NCBI GenBank assembly: GCA_018815325.1
Contig: JAHIYE010000021.1
Location: forward strand, 1 to 64,000
From: Gammaproteobacteria bacterium
GTDB taxonomy: Bacteria; Pseudomonadota; Gammaproteobacteria; Burkholderiales; Burkholderiaceae_C
Direction of reading: 5' to 3'
Length of the DNA stretch: 64,000 nt
Each line of letters starts with the position of its first letter. The stretch's first letter is position 1. The notes beneath the pieces are model-generated. The model was given only the letters and a program-made list of their open reading frames with translations. It was not told where the DNA came from and searched no databases. A program made the position numbers and the translations under genes. Below are positions 56,346-64,000 of this stretch, in pieces.

Positions 56346-58031
56346 ATGTTGTCTGTCAAAAACGAATTGCTCCAGGTGCTGGCCACCGTGCTGGAAGGCC
56401 TGCAAGCGGGTGCCGGCGCCAAAGCCGCCTTTGAGTCACCCAAGGTCGCCGCCCATGGCGATCTGGCCACCACCGCTGCCATGCAACTGGCCAAGCCACT
56501 CAAGCAGCCCCCCCGCCAGGTTGCGGAAAACCTGCGCGCCGCCCTGCTGGCGCAGCCGACTTATCAACGCTGGGTCGACGCGGTGGAGATCGCTGGCCCC
56601 GGTTTCATCAACATCCGGCTCAAGCCCGAGGCCAAGCAGCAGATCGTGCGCGAGGTGCTGTCGCAGGCACAAGACTTTGGCAAGCAGCCCGACAACGGCC
56701 AGCGCATGATGGTCGAGTTTGTCTCGGCCAACCCTACCGGCCCGCTGCATGTGGGGCATGGCCGCCAGGGCGCGCTGGGCGACGCCATCTGCAATCTGTA
56801 CCAGACTCAGGGCTGGGATGTGTACCGTGAGTTCTATTACAACGACGCCGGAGTACAGATCAGCACGCTGGCCAACAGCGTGCAGCTGCGTGCCAAGGGC
56901 TTCAAGCCGGGCGACGCCGAGTGGCCCGAGCAGGCCTACAACGGCGACTACATCGGCGAGATCGCGGCCGACTTCTTGGCGAAGAAAACCGTCAAGTCCG
57001 ATGACCGCGAGTTCACCGCCAGCGGCGACGTGGACGCGCTCGACGACATCCGCCTGTTCGCCGTGGCCTACCTGCGTCATGAGCAGGACCTGGACCTGAA
57101 GGCCTTTGCTGTGCGCTTCGACAACTACTACCTCGAGTCCAGCCTTTACCTCAGCGGCAAGGTCGATGATGCGGTGAAGAAGCTGCACGACGCCGGCAAG
57201 ACCTATGAGCAGGACGGCGCGCTGTGGCTCAAGTCCACCGACTACGGTGACGACAAGGACCGTGTCATGCGCAAGGGCGACGGCAGCTACACCTACTTCG
57301 TGCCCGACGTGGCCTATCACATCAGCAAGTGGGAGCGCGGCTTCCACAAGGCCGTGAACATCCAGGGCACCGACCACCATGGCACCATCGCCCGCGTGCG
57401 TGCGGGCCTGCAGGCCGCCGGTGTGGGCATTGCCGAGGGCTTCCCAGACTATGTGCTGCACACCATGGTGCGCGTGGTGCGGGGGGGGGAAGAGGTCAAG
57501 ATCTCCAAGCGCGCTGGCAGCTATGTGACGCTGCGCGACCTCATCGAGTGGACCAGCAAGGATGCGGTGCGCTTCTTCCTGCTGAGCCGCAAGCCCGACA
57601 CCGAGTACACCTTCGACGTGGACCTGGCGGTAGCGAAGAACAACGACAACCCGGTGTACTACGTGCAGTACGCCCATGCGCGCATCTGCTCGGTGCTGGC
57701 CGCCTGGCAGGAGAAAGACGGCGGCCAACCCGACACGCTCAAGGACGTGGACCTTTCGCCGCTGCAAAGCCCTCAGGCCCAGGCCCTGATGCTGCTGCTG
57801 GCCAGGTATCCCGAGATGCTCAGCGCGGCAGCGGCGGACTTTGCGCCGCATGACGTCACCTTCTACCTGCGCGAGCTCGCCGCGTGTTACCACAGCTACT
57901 ACGATGCCGAGCGCATCCTGGTGGACGACGAAGCCGTCAAACGTGCGCGCCTGGCGCTCGTGGCGGCCACCGCACAGGTGTTGGACAATGGCCTCGCGGT
58001 GCTGGGCGTGAGCGCCCCGCAAAAGATGTGA
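56346..58031 (+). CDS. argS: Arginyl-tRNA synthetase
   Basis: This protein has 561 residues from ATG 56346. The open frame reaches back to 56205, but family members start [12 protein letters not shown]-like here. The HIGH-type motif is LHVGHGRQ after VSANPTGP. As usual for ArgRS, a canonical KMSKS is missing; [15 protein letters not shown] takes its place. The C-terminal anticodon-binding part ends [10 protein letters not shown]. argS followed by SPOR and dsbA is a common Burkholderiales order. Confidence 0.96.
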   Translation: MLSVKNELLQVLATVLEGLQAGAGAKAAFESPKVAAHGDLATTAAMQLAKPLKQPPRQVAENLRAALLAQPTYQRWVDAVEIAGPGFINIRLKPEAKQQIVREVLSQAQDFGKQPDNGQRMMVEFVSANPTGPLHVGHGRQGALGDAICNLYQTQGWDVYREFYYNDAGVQISTLANSVQLRAKGFKPGDAEWPEQAYNGDYIGEIAADFLAKKTVKSDDREFTASGDVDALDDIRLFAVAYLRHEQDLDLKAFAVRFDNYYLESSLYLSGKVDDAVKKLHDAGKTYEQDGALWLKSTDYGDDKDRVMRKGDGSYTYFVPDVAYHISKWERGFHKAVNIQGTDHHGTIARVRAGLQAAGVGIAEGFPDYVLHTMVRVVRGGEEVKISKRAGSYVTLRDLIEWTSKDAVRFFLLSRKPDTEYTFDVDLAVAKNNDNPVYYVQYAHARICSVLAAWQEKDGGQPDTLKDVDLSPLQSPQAQALMLLLARYPEMLSAAAADFAPHDVTFYLRELAACYHSYYDAERILVDDEAVKRARLALVAATAQVLDNGLAVLGVSAPQKM

Positions 58032-58074
58032 GCCAGCGTCGTATCCCTACAAAATCAGCTATCAAAGGCCTCGC

Positions 58075-58692
58075 ATGAAACAGCAACGTGGTGGAACTTT
58101 TCTCGGCTTCGTGATCGGCGTCGTCGTCGGTCTTGCCGTGGCGCTCGGCGTGGCGGTGTACATCACCAAGGTGCCGATCCCTTTCGTCAACAAGGCCTCC
58201 AGCCGTACCGCCGAACAGGACGCAGCCGAAACCAAGAAGAACAAGGACTGGGACCCCAACGCCCCCCTGCATGGCAAGAGCCAGAGCACGCCCGGCACAC
58301 CGGGCGCCCCCGGTGCCGCCCCTGGCACCAAGCCGGGTGACACGGCCATGGCCCCTGGCACAGCACCTGCCAAGCCCGAGGTCAAACCAGCTGTCTCGGC
58401 CGACCCATTGGGTGATCTGGTGCGCGATCGTGCCGGTGCCACCGGCGGGAACGAGCCGTTCTCCTACTTCGTGCAGGTGGGCGCCTTCCGTACACCTGAA
58501 GACGCCGAAAGCCAGCGTGCCAAGCTCTCGCTGGCCGGTGTGGAGGCCAAGGTCACCGAGCGCGAGCAGGCCGGTCGCACCGTCTACCGCGTGCGCGTGG
58601 GCCCGTTCGACAAGAAGGAAGTGGCCGAGAAAACCAAAGAAAAACTTGATGCCACCGGCCTGGAGACTGCTCTGGTGCGGGTGCAGCGCTGA
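58075..58692 (+). CDS. SPOR-domain cell-division-associated protein (FtsN-like)
   Basis: The 205 residues have a short cytoplasmic start MKQQRGGTFLGF, a single helix at about 10-30 (VIGVVVGLAVALGVAVYI) and a Pro/Gly/Ala-rich linker (about 65-130). The C-terminal SPOR domain (YFVQVGAFRTPEDAESQRAKL, then VYRVRVGPFDKKEVAE) binds denuded septal peptidoglycan. It resembles FtsN in layout, but the name cannot be fixed from sequence alone. It sits between argS and dsbA. Confidence 0.9.
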   Translation: MKQQRGGTFLGFVIGVVVGLAVALGVAVYITKVPIPFVNKASSRTAEQDAAETKKNKDWDPNAPLHGKSQSTPGTPGAPGAAPGTKPGDTAMAPGTAPAKPEVKPAVSADPLGDLVRDRAGATGGNEPFSYFVQVGAFRTPEDAESQRAKLSLAGVEAKVTEREQAGRTVYRVRVGPFDKKEVAEKTKEKLDATGLETALVRVQR

Positions 58693-58746
58693 GCTGAACT
58701 TTTGGCCACTGTCCCGCTCAGACCGTTTTACCTGGAGCAATAAAGA

Positions 58747-59400
58747 ATGATGAAGCGTCGTGATTTTTCTGTGGCTTGCGGCTCTGTCCTGGCGGCCAGT
58801 GCCTTGTTTTCACCCTTGGCCCAGGCTCAGGCCAAAAAGCCCGAAGAAGGCAGCGAGTACCTGGTGCTGGACAAGCGTGCACCGGTCGAGGCCGCTGCGG
58901 GTCGCATCGAGGTGGTCGAGTTCTTCTGGTACAGCTGCCCGCACTGCAACGCTTTCGAACCCACGCTGGACGCCTGGGTCAAGGCGCTGCCCAAAGATGT
59001 GTCCTTCCGCCGCGTGCCCGTGGCGTTTCGCGACGACTTTGTGCCCCAGCAGCGCCTGTTCTACGCGCTGGAGGCCATGGACCTGGTCGATAAGCTGCAA
59101 ACCAAGGTGTTCCATGCCATCCATGTGGAGCGCCAGCGGCTTGACCAGCCCCAGGCCATCATCGACTGGGTCGCCAAGCAGGGCGTGGACAAGACCAAGT
59201 TCACCGAGCACTTCAGCTCCTTCAGCGTAGCCAGCAAGGCCACCCGCGGCACGCAGCTGCAAAACGCCTACAAGGTCGAGGGCGTGCCCTCCATCGGCAT
59301 CGCTGGGCGCTTCTACACCGACGGCTCAATTGCCCGCAGCATGGATCGTGTGTTGCAGGTGACGGATTATCTGGTGGGGCAGGTAAGGCTAAAGCGCTGA
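58747..59400 (+). CDS. dsbA: Thiol:disulfide interchange protein DsbA
   Basis: The 217 residues have a signal peptide (VACGSVLAASALFSPLAQAQA). The thioredoxin-fold active site is CPHC at residues 64-67 in FFWYSCPHCNAFEP. The cis-Pro loop is GVPSIGIAG. It introduces disulfides into secreted proteins. The secretion signal starts MMKRRDF with a possible twin-arginine feel, but the core is Sec-like. A strong terminator follows. Confidence 0.95.
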   Translation: MMKRRDFSVACGSVLAASALFSPLAQAQAKKPEEGSEYLVLDKRAPVEAAAGRIEVVEFFWYSCPHCNAFEPTLDAWVKALPKDVSFRRVPVAFRDDFVPQQRLFYALEAMDLVDKLQTKVFHAIHVERQRLDQPQAIIDWVAKQGVDKTKFTEHFSSFSVASKATRGTQLQNAYKVEGVPSIGIAGRFYTDGSIARSMDRVLQVTDYLVGQVRLKR

Positions 59401-59420
59401 GGTGCTTTGCTCCTGCGATG

Positions 59421-59445
59421 AAAGCCCGCGACAGCGGGCTTTTTT
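59421..59445 (+). terminator. Rho-independent terminator after dsbA
   Basis: The stem AAAGCCCGC/GCGGGCTTT has a 4-base GACA loop and ends in a T-run. It isolates lptA-lptB-rpoN from the upstream genes. Confidence 0.93.
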
Positions 59446-59518
59446 GTTTTTACCGCTTGGATGCCTGTCATGACCGTTACAATCCAAAGGCAAGCCCAGC
59501 AGCAAGATTCATGCCTTT

Positions 59519-60133
59519 ATGAAAACCACCTACCTTCAGCCCCTTCTTTTTGTGCTCTGCGCCGCCCTGACGGGCGCGGCCGTGGCCGAGAAGGCGGATC
59601 GCGACAAGCCCATGAATGTGGAGTCAGATGCGCTGCGTTATGACGACCTGAAGCAGACCAGCGTGTTCACGGGCAGGGTGGTGCTGACCAAGGGCACGAT
59701 CGTGATCCGGGGCGCCCAGCTCACGGTGCGCGAAAGCCCCGATGGCTACCAGTACGGTGTGGCCATTGCCGAGCCGGGCAAGCTGGCCTTCTACCGCCAG
59801 AAGCGCGAAGGGGTGGATGAGTACATCGAGGGGGAGGGCGAGACGATTGACTACGACGGCAAGGCCGACGTGGTGAAGTTCATCAAGAACGCGCAGCTGC
59901 GCCGTTACCGCGGTGCCACGCTGAACGACGAGATCACGGGCGCCGTCATTGTCTACAACAACGCCACCGACACCTTTACCGTGGATGGTGCAGTTGTCAA
60001 AGACCGCCAGGGCGCGCTGACTGGCCGTGTGCGGGCCATGCTCACGCCCAAGCCGGATGCCGAGAAGCCCGCTGCACCCCAGCCTTCGCCGGTCCTGCGC
60101 CCGAGCAACAGTCTCTCCGGGGAGAAAAAGTGA
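59519..60133 (+). CDS. lptA: Lipopolysaccharide transport periplasmic protein LptA
   Basis: The 204 residues have a signal peptide (MKTTYLQPLLFVLCAALTGA) and an OstA-type beta-jellyroll: DKPMNVESDALRYDDLKQTSVFTG, VVLTKGTIVIRG and TIDYDGKADVVKFIKNAQLRRY. LptA bridges LPS from LptC to LptD. It overlaps lptB by GTGA. The usual upstream partner lptC, with kdsC and kdsD, is missing here. Confidence 0.95.
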   Translation: MKTTYLQPLLFVLCAALTGAAVAEKADRDKPMNVESDALRYDDLKQTSVFTGRVVLTKGTIVIRGAQLTVRESPDGYQYGVAIAEPGKLAFYRQKREGVDEYIEGEGETIDYDGKADVVKFIKNAQLRRYRGATLNDEITGAVIVYNNATDTFTVDGAVVKDRQGALTGRVRAMLTPKPDAEKPAAPQPSPVLRPSNSLSGEKK

Positions 60134-60933
60134 CCGCATTGCGCCAGGCGGAGTCCGAGGTCGAGTCGGATTTCGATGAAAGCCGGCTGGTGGACGGCTG
60201 CCTGCAGGCGCGCCACCTCAAGAAGTTCTATGGCAGCCGGGAGGTCGTCAAGGATGTCTCGCTGATGGTGCGCAAGGGCGAGGTCGTGGGCCTGCTGGGT
60301 CCCAACGGGGCCGGCAAGACCACCTCGTTTTACATGATCGTGGGCCTGGTGCGCGCCAGTGCCGGCGAGATTTCGATCGACGGCAAGCCGGTGGAGCACA
60401 TGCCAATCCACCGCCGTGCGCGGCTGGGCCTGAGCTACCTGCCGCAGGAAGCCTCGATCTTCCGCAAGCTCACGGTACAGGAAAACGTACGCGCGGTGCT
60501 GGAACTGCAGCGTGACGAAGCCGGCAATGCACTCTCGAACGACGAGATTGAAAACCGCCTCACGGCACTGTTGCAGGACCTTCGGGTGGAGCACCTGCGC
60601 AACTCGCCAGCGCTGGCGCTGTCGGGTGGCGAGCGCCGCCGCGTGGAGATTGCCAGGGCACTGGCCACGCAGCCGCGCTTCATTTTGCTGGATGAGCCTT
60701 TTGCGGGTATCGATCCGATCGCGGTGATCGAGATCCAGCGCATCATCAGCTTCCTGACTTCGCGTGACATCGGCGTGCTGATCACCGACCACAATGTGCG
60801 CGAGACGCTGGGCATCTGCGACCACGCCTACATCATCAGTGACGGCCATGTGCTCGCCAAGGGCACGCCGGCCGAGATCGTGAACAACGCCGATGTGCGC
60901 CGGGTTTATCTCGGTGAGCACTTCAAGATGTAA
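60130..60933 (+). CDS. lptB: LPS export ABC transporter ATPase LptB
   Basis: The 267 residues have Walker A GPNGAGKTT (from residue 57), signature LSGGERRRVEIARAL and Walker B FILLDEPFAG, followed by GIDPIAVIEIQRI and the H-loop ITDHNVRETL. It powers LPS extraction with LptFG, which are encoded elsewhere. The start is GTG, overlapping lptA. The N-terminal acidic extension of about 25 residues is common in Burkholderiales. Confidence 0.96.
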   Translation: MTALRQAESEVESDFDESRLVDGCLQARHLKKFYGSREVVKDVSLMVRKGEVVGLLGPNGAGKTTSFYMIVGLVRASAGEISIDGKPVEHMPIHRRARLGLSYLPQEASIFRKLTVQENVRAVLELQRDEAGNALSNDEIENRLTALLQDLRVEHLRNSPALALSGGERRRVEIARALATQPRFILLDEPFAGIDPIAVIEIQRIISFLTSRDIGVLITDHNVRETLGICDHAYIISDGHVLAKGTPAEIVNNADVRRVYLGEHFKM

Positions 60934-61036
60934 GTATGCTGCCCCCCACGCTTGTCACTGATTTGCTCTCAAAGCTTCCTGCGCCTGGTGTTCTCGTGGC
61001 ATCGCTGATTGCCAGGGTTGGCCTGGCGGAGGCCTG

Positions 61037-62638
<1,602 letters not shown>

Positions 62639-62660
62639 TGCGCCATGTAGGACAATTTTT

Positions 62661-64000
62661 GTGAACCAGCTTCAGATTTTTTTACCCTGTGCGGCCGGTG
62701 TCGAGGACTACCTCGCCGAGGAGGTGCATTTCATCACCGGCATCCAGGGGCCCGGGCTGCAGCGCTGGCGTGGTGGCGTGCTGCTGGAGGCCTCCTGGCG
62801 CGACGTGATGCTGCTGAACCTGCACAGCCGGCTGGCCCAGCGGGTGCTGGTGCAACTTTCGCACGGTGAATACCGCAGTGAGCAGGACCTGTACCGCGCG
62901 GCGAGCGAGGTGGCCTGGGAGATCTGGTTCACACCCAAACAAAGCATCAAGGTGGAGATCACCGCGCAGCACAGCCCGCTGACCAGTCTGAATTTTGCGG
63001 CACTCAAGATCAAGGACGCGGTGTGTGACCGTTTCCGTGCCAAGGCCCATGGCGTGCGCCCTGACGTGGACACGCAGTGGCCCGATGTGCGCATCTACGC
63101 GCACCTGACCACCGACACGCTCTCGCTCTACATCGACACCTCGGGCGAGCCCCTGTTCAAGCGCGGCTGGCGTGAAGACAAGGGTGAGGCACCGCTGAAG
63201 GAAACGCTGGCCGCAGCCATGATCGCCGCCAGCGGCTGGGCCGAGGGTACGGACGATCTGCTGCCGCTCTACGACCCCTGCTGCGGCAGCGGCACGATTG
63301 CAATCGAGGCCGCGCAGATTGCCTGCAATATCCCGGCGGGCATGCTGCGCCGCTTTGCGTTCGAGAAGTTTCTGCCGTTCCAGCCACACGTGTGGAACGC
63401 GATCAAGGCAGAGGCTGCCGCAAGTGTGGTCAAGCCCGAGCCGGGCAGCAAGCCGCTGATCTATGGCAGCGATGTGTCGCACCGCATGGTGGACTTTGCG
63501 CAGCGCAACGCGCAGCGCGCCGGCGTGGCCGATGTGATCGAGTTCCGCGGAGGTGATGCGCTGCAGCGCATGCCACCTATCGAGGTGCCTGGCGTGATGC
63601 TGGTGAACCCGCCATACGGCGAACGTATCGAAGCCGGTGGCTTCGCGGGCGCTGGCGCCAGTGGCCGAGGCGGTGCTGGCCGCGGTGCTCCCAGCCAGCA
63701 AACCGCACGCGAGCTGGACTGGGAGACTGAAGGTGACGGTCGTGCAGATGAAGCGCCGCAGCGCGTCATGCAAAGCGGTGCGCGCGAGCAGCCCCAAACC
63801 GAGGATGGTGGTGAGTTCTTCAGCCTGCTCGCCACCCACTGGAAGAAGCATTACGCGGGCTGGACCGCCTGGGTGCTCACGCCCGACCTCAAGCTGCCGG
63901 GCAAGATGCGGCTGAAGGAGTCGCGCCGCGTACCGATGTGGAACGGGCCGATCGAGTGCCGTATGTTCCGCTTCGACATGATCAAGGGTTCGGCGCGTGA
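62661..64000 (+). CDS. THUMP-domain class I RNA methyltransferase, 3' end cut
   Basis: A GTG start (VNQLQIFLPCAAGVEDYLAEEV) follows rpoN by 22 bases. The N-terminal ferredoxin/THUMP part leads to a Rossmann methyltransferase with DPCCGSGTIAIEAA and catalytic NPPYGERIE. Right after that motif comes a low-complexity Gly/Ala/Ser-rich insert of about 35 residues (from AGGFAGAGASGRGG), typical of RlmL-like enzymes in this order. The frame stays open to the window end (FDMIKGSAR...). It probably makes m2G in 23S rRNA, but TrmN6-type or RlmK/L specificity is not certain. Confidence 0.88.
   Translation, partial: MNQLQIFLPCAAGVEDYLAEEVHFITGIQGPGLQRWRGGVLLEASWRDVMLLNLHSRLAQRVLVQLSHGEYRSEQDLYRAASEVAWEIWFTPKQSIKVEITAQHSPLTSLNFAALKIKDAVCDRFRAKAHGVRPDVDTQWPDVRIYAHLTTDTLSLYIDTSGEPLFKRGWREDKGEAPLKETLAAAMIAASGWAEGTDDLLPLYDPCCGSGTIAIEAAQIACNIPAGMLRRFAFEKFLPFQPHVWNAIKAEAAASVVKPEPGSKPLIYGSDVSHRMVDFAQRNAQRAGVADVIEFRGGDALQRMPPIEVPGVMLVNPPYGERIEAGGFAGAGASGRGGAGRGAPSQQTARELDWETEGDGRADEAPQRVMQSGAREQPQTEDGGEFFSLLATHWKKHYAGWTAWVLTPDLKLPGKMRLKESRRVPMWNGPIECRMFRFDMIKGSAR

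Overview
The window reads as an ordinary chromosomal segment of a GC-rich betaproteobacterium, most likely Burkholderiales, family Comamonadaceae. The evidence is gene content and order: hpf-ptsN-hprK, then fur, bamE-dapB, an exbB/exbD pair, leuS-lptE-holA-proA, gshA-kup-gshB, hpd-hmgA-phhA, argS-SPOR-dsbA and lptA-lptB-rpoN. I saw no rRNA, tRNA, CRISPR array, insertion sequence, integrase or phage gene. Both ends cut a gene: a hybrid histidine kinase on the left and a THUMP-domain RNA methyltransferase on the right.

Region 1 (2-10901) is a dense signalling block, all on the plus strand with overlapping or abutting genes. It holds a hybrid kinase, a single-domain receiver, an Hpt-REC-REC-GGDEF diguanylate cyclase, a secreted NMT1/SsuA-like binding protein with no transporter beside it, a membrane hybrid kinase, and a 1269-residue kinase that ends in an intact EAL phosphodiesterase. 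Together these look like a phosphorelay that both makes and destroys cyclic di-GMP, possibly driven by a periplasmic ligand. A second GGDEF-EAL protein lies at 40431-42587.

Region 2 (11049-27858) is housekeeping: ribosome hibernation, PTS-Ntr and HPr kinase, Fur, BamE, lysine synthesis, energisation of outer-membrane transport, leucyl-tRNA synthetase, LPS assembly, DNA polymerase III delta, proline synthesis, glutathione synthesis with a K+ transporter between its two genes, and a class II amidotransferase.

Region 3 (27868-45931) is accessory metabolism and transport: two MFS exporters, an odd cytochrome c, two glutathione S-transferases, a tandem pair of unknown membrane-anchored proteins, a LysR/SDR divergent pair with a perfect palindrome between them, a two-subunit molybdenum hydroxylase, malate synthase G and a haloacid dehalogenase.

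Region 4 (46415-50939) is a phenylalanine/tyrosine catabolic operon: hpd, hmgA, phhA and a CoA-transferase. Region 5 (51077-55650) holds a LysR gene, a YdjC-type deacetylase, an ArnT-like transferase, GtrA and a GtrB/ArnC-like glycosyltransferase. This is the part list expected for adding an amino sugar to lipid A. Region 6 (55758-64000) holds a PsiF-repeat protein, argS, a SPOR protein, dsbA, lptA-lptB, rpoN and the partial methyltransferase.

The most unusual signal is not a gene. A short AT-rich dispersed repeat has a rigid layout: an 18-base imperfect palindrome starting GCT, exactly 19 bases, then a GGGCTA-like hexamer. It recurs at least six times with identical spacing, plus one copy with the hexamer shifted by one base and one doubtful copy. 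Some copies are intergenic, two supply the stop codons of the tandem unknown genes, and others lie inside leuS, chbG and rpoN, always in the same orientation and reading frame.
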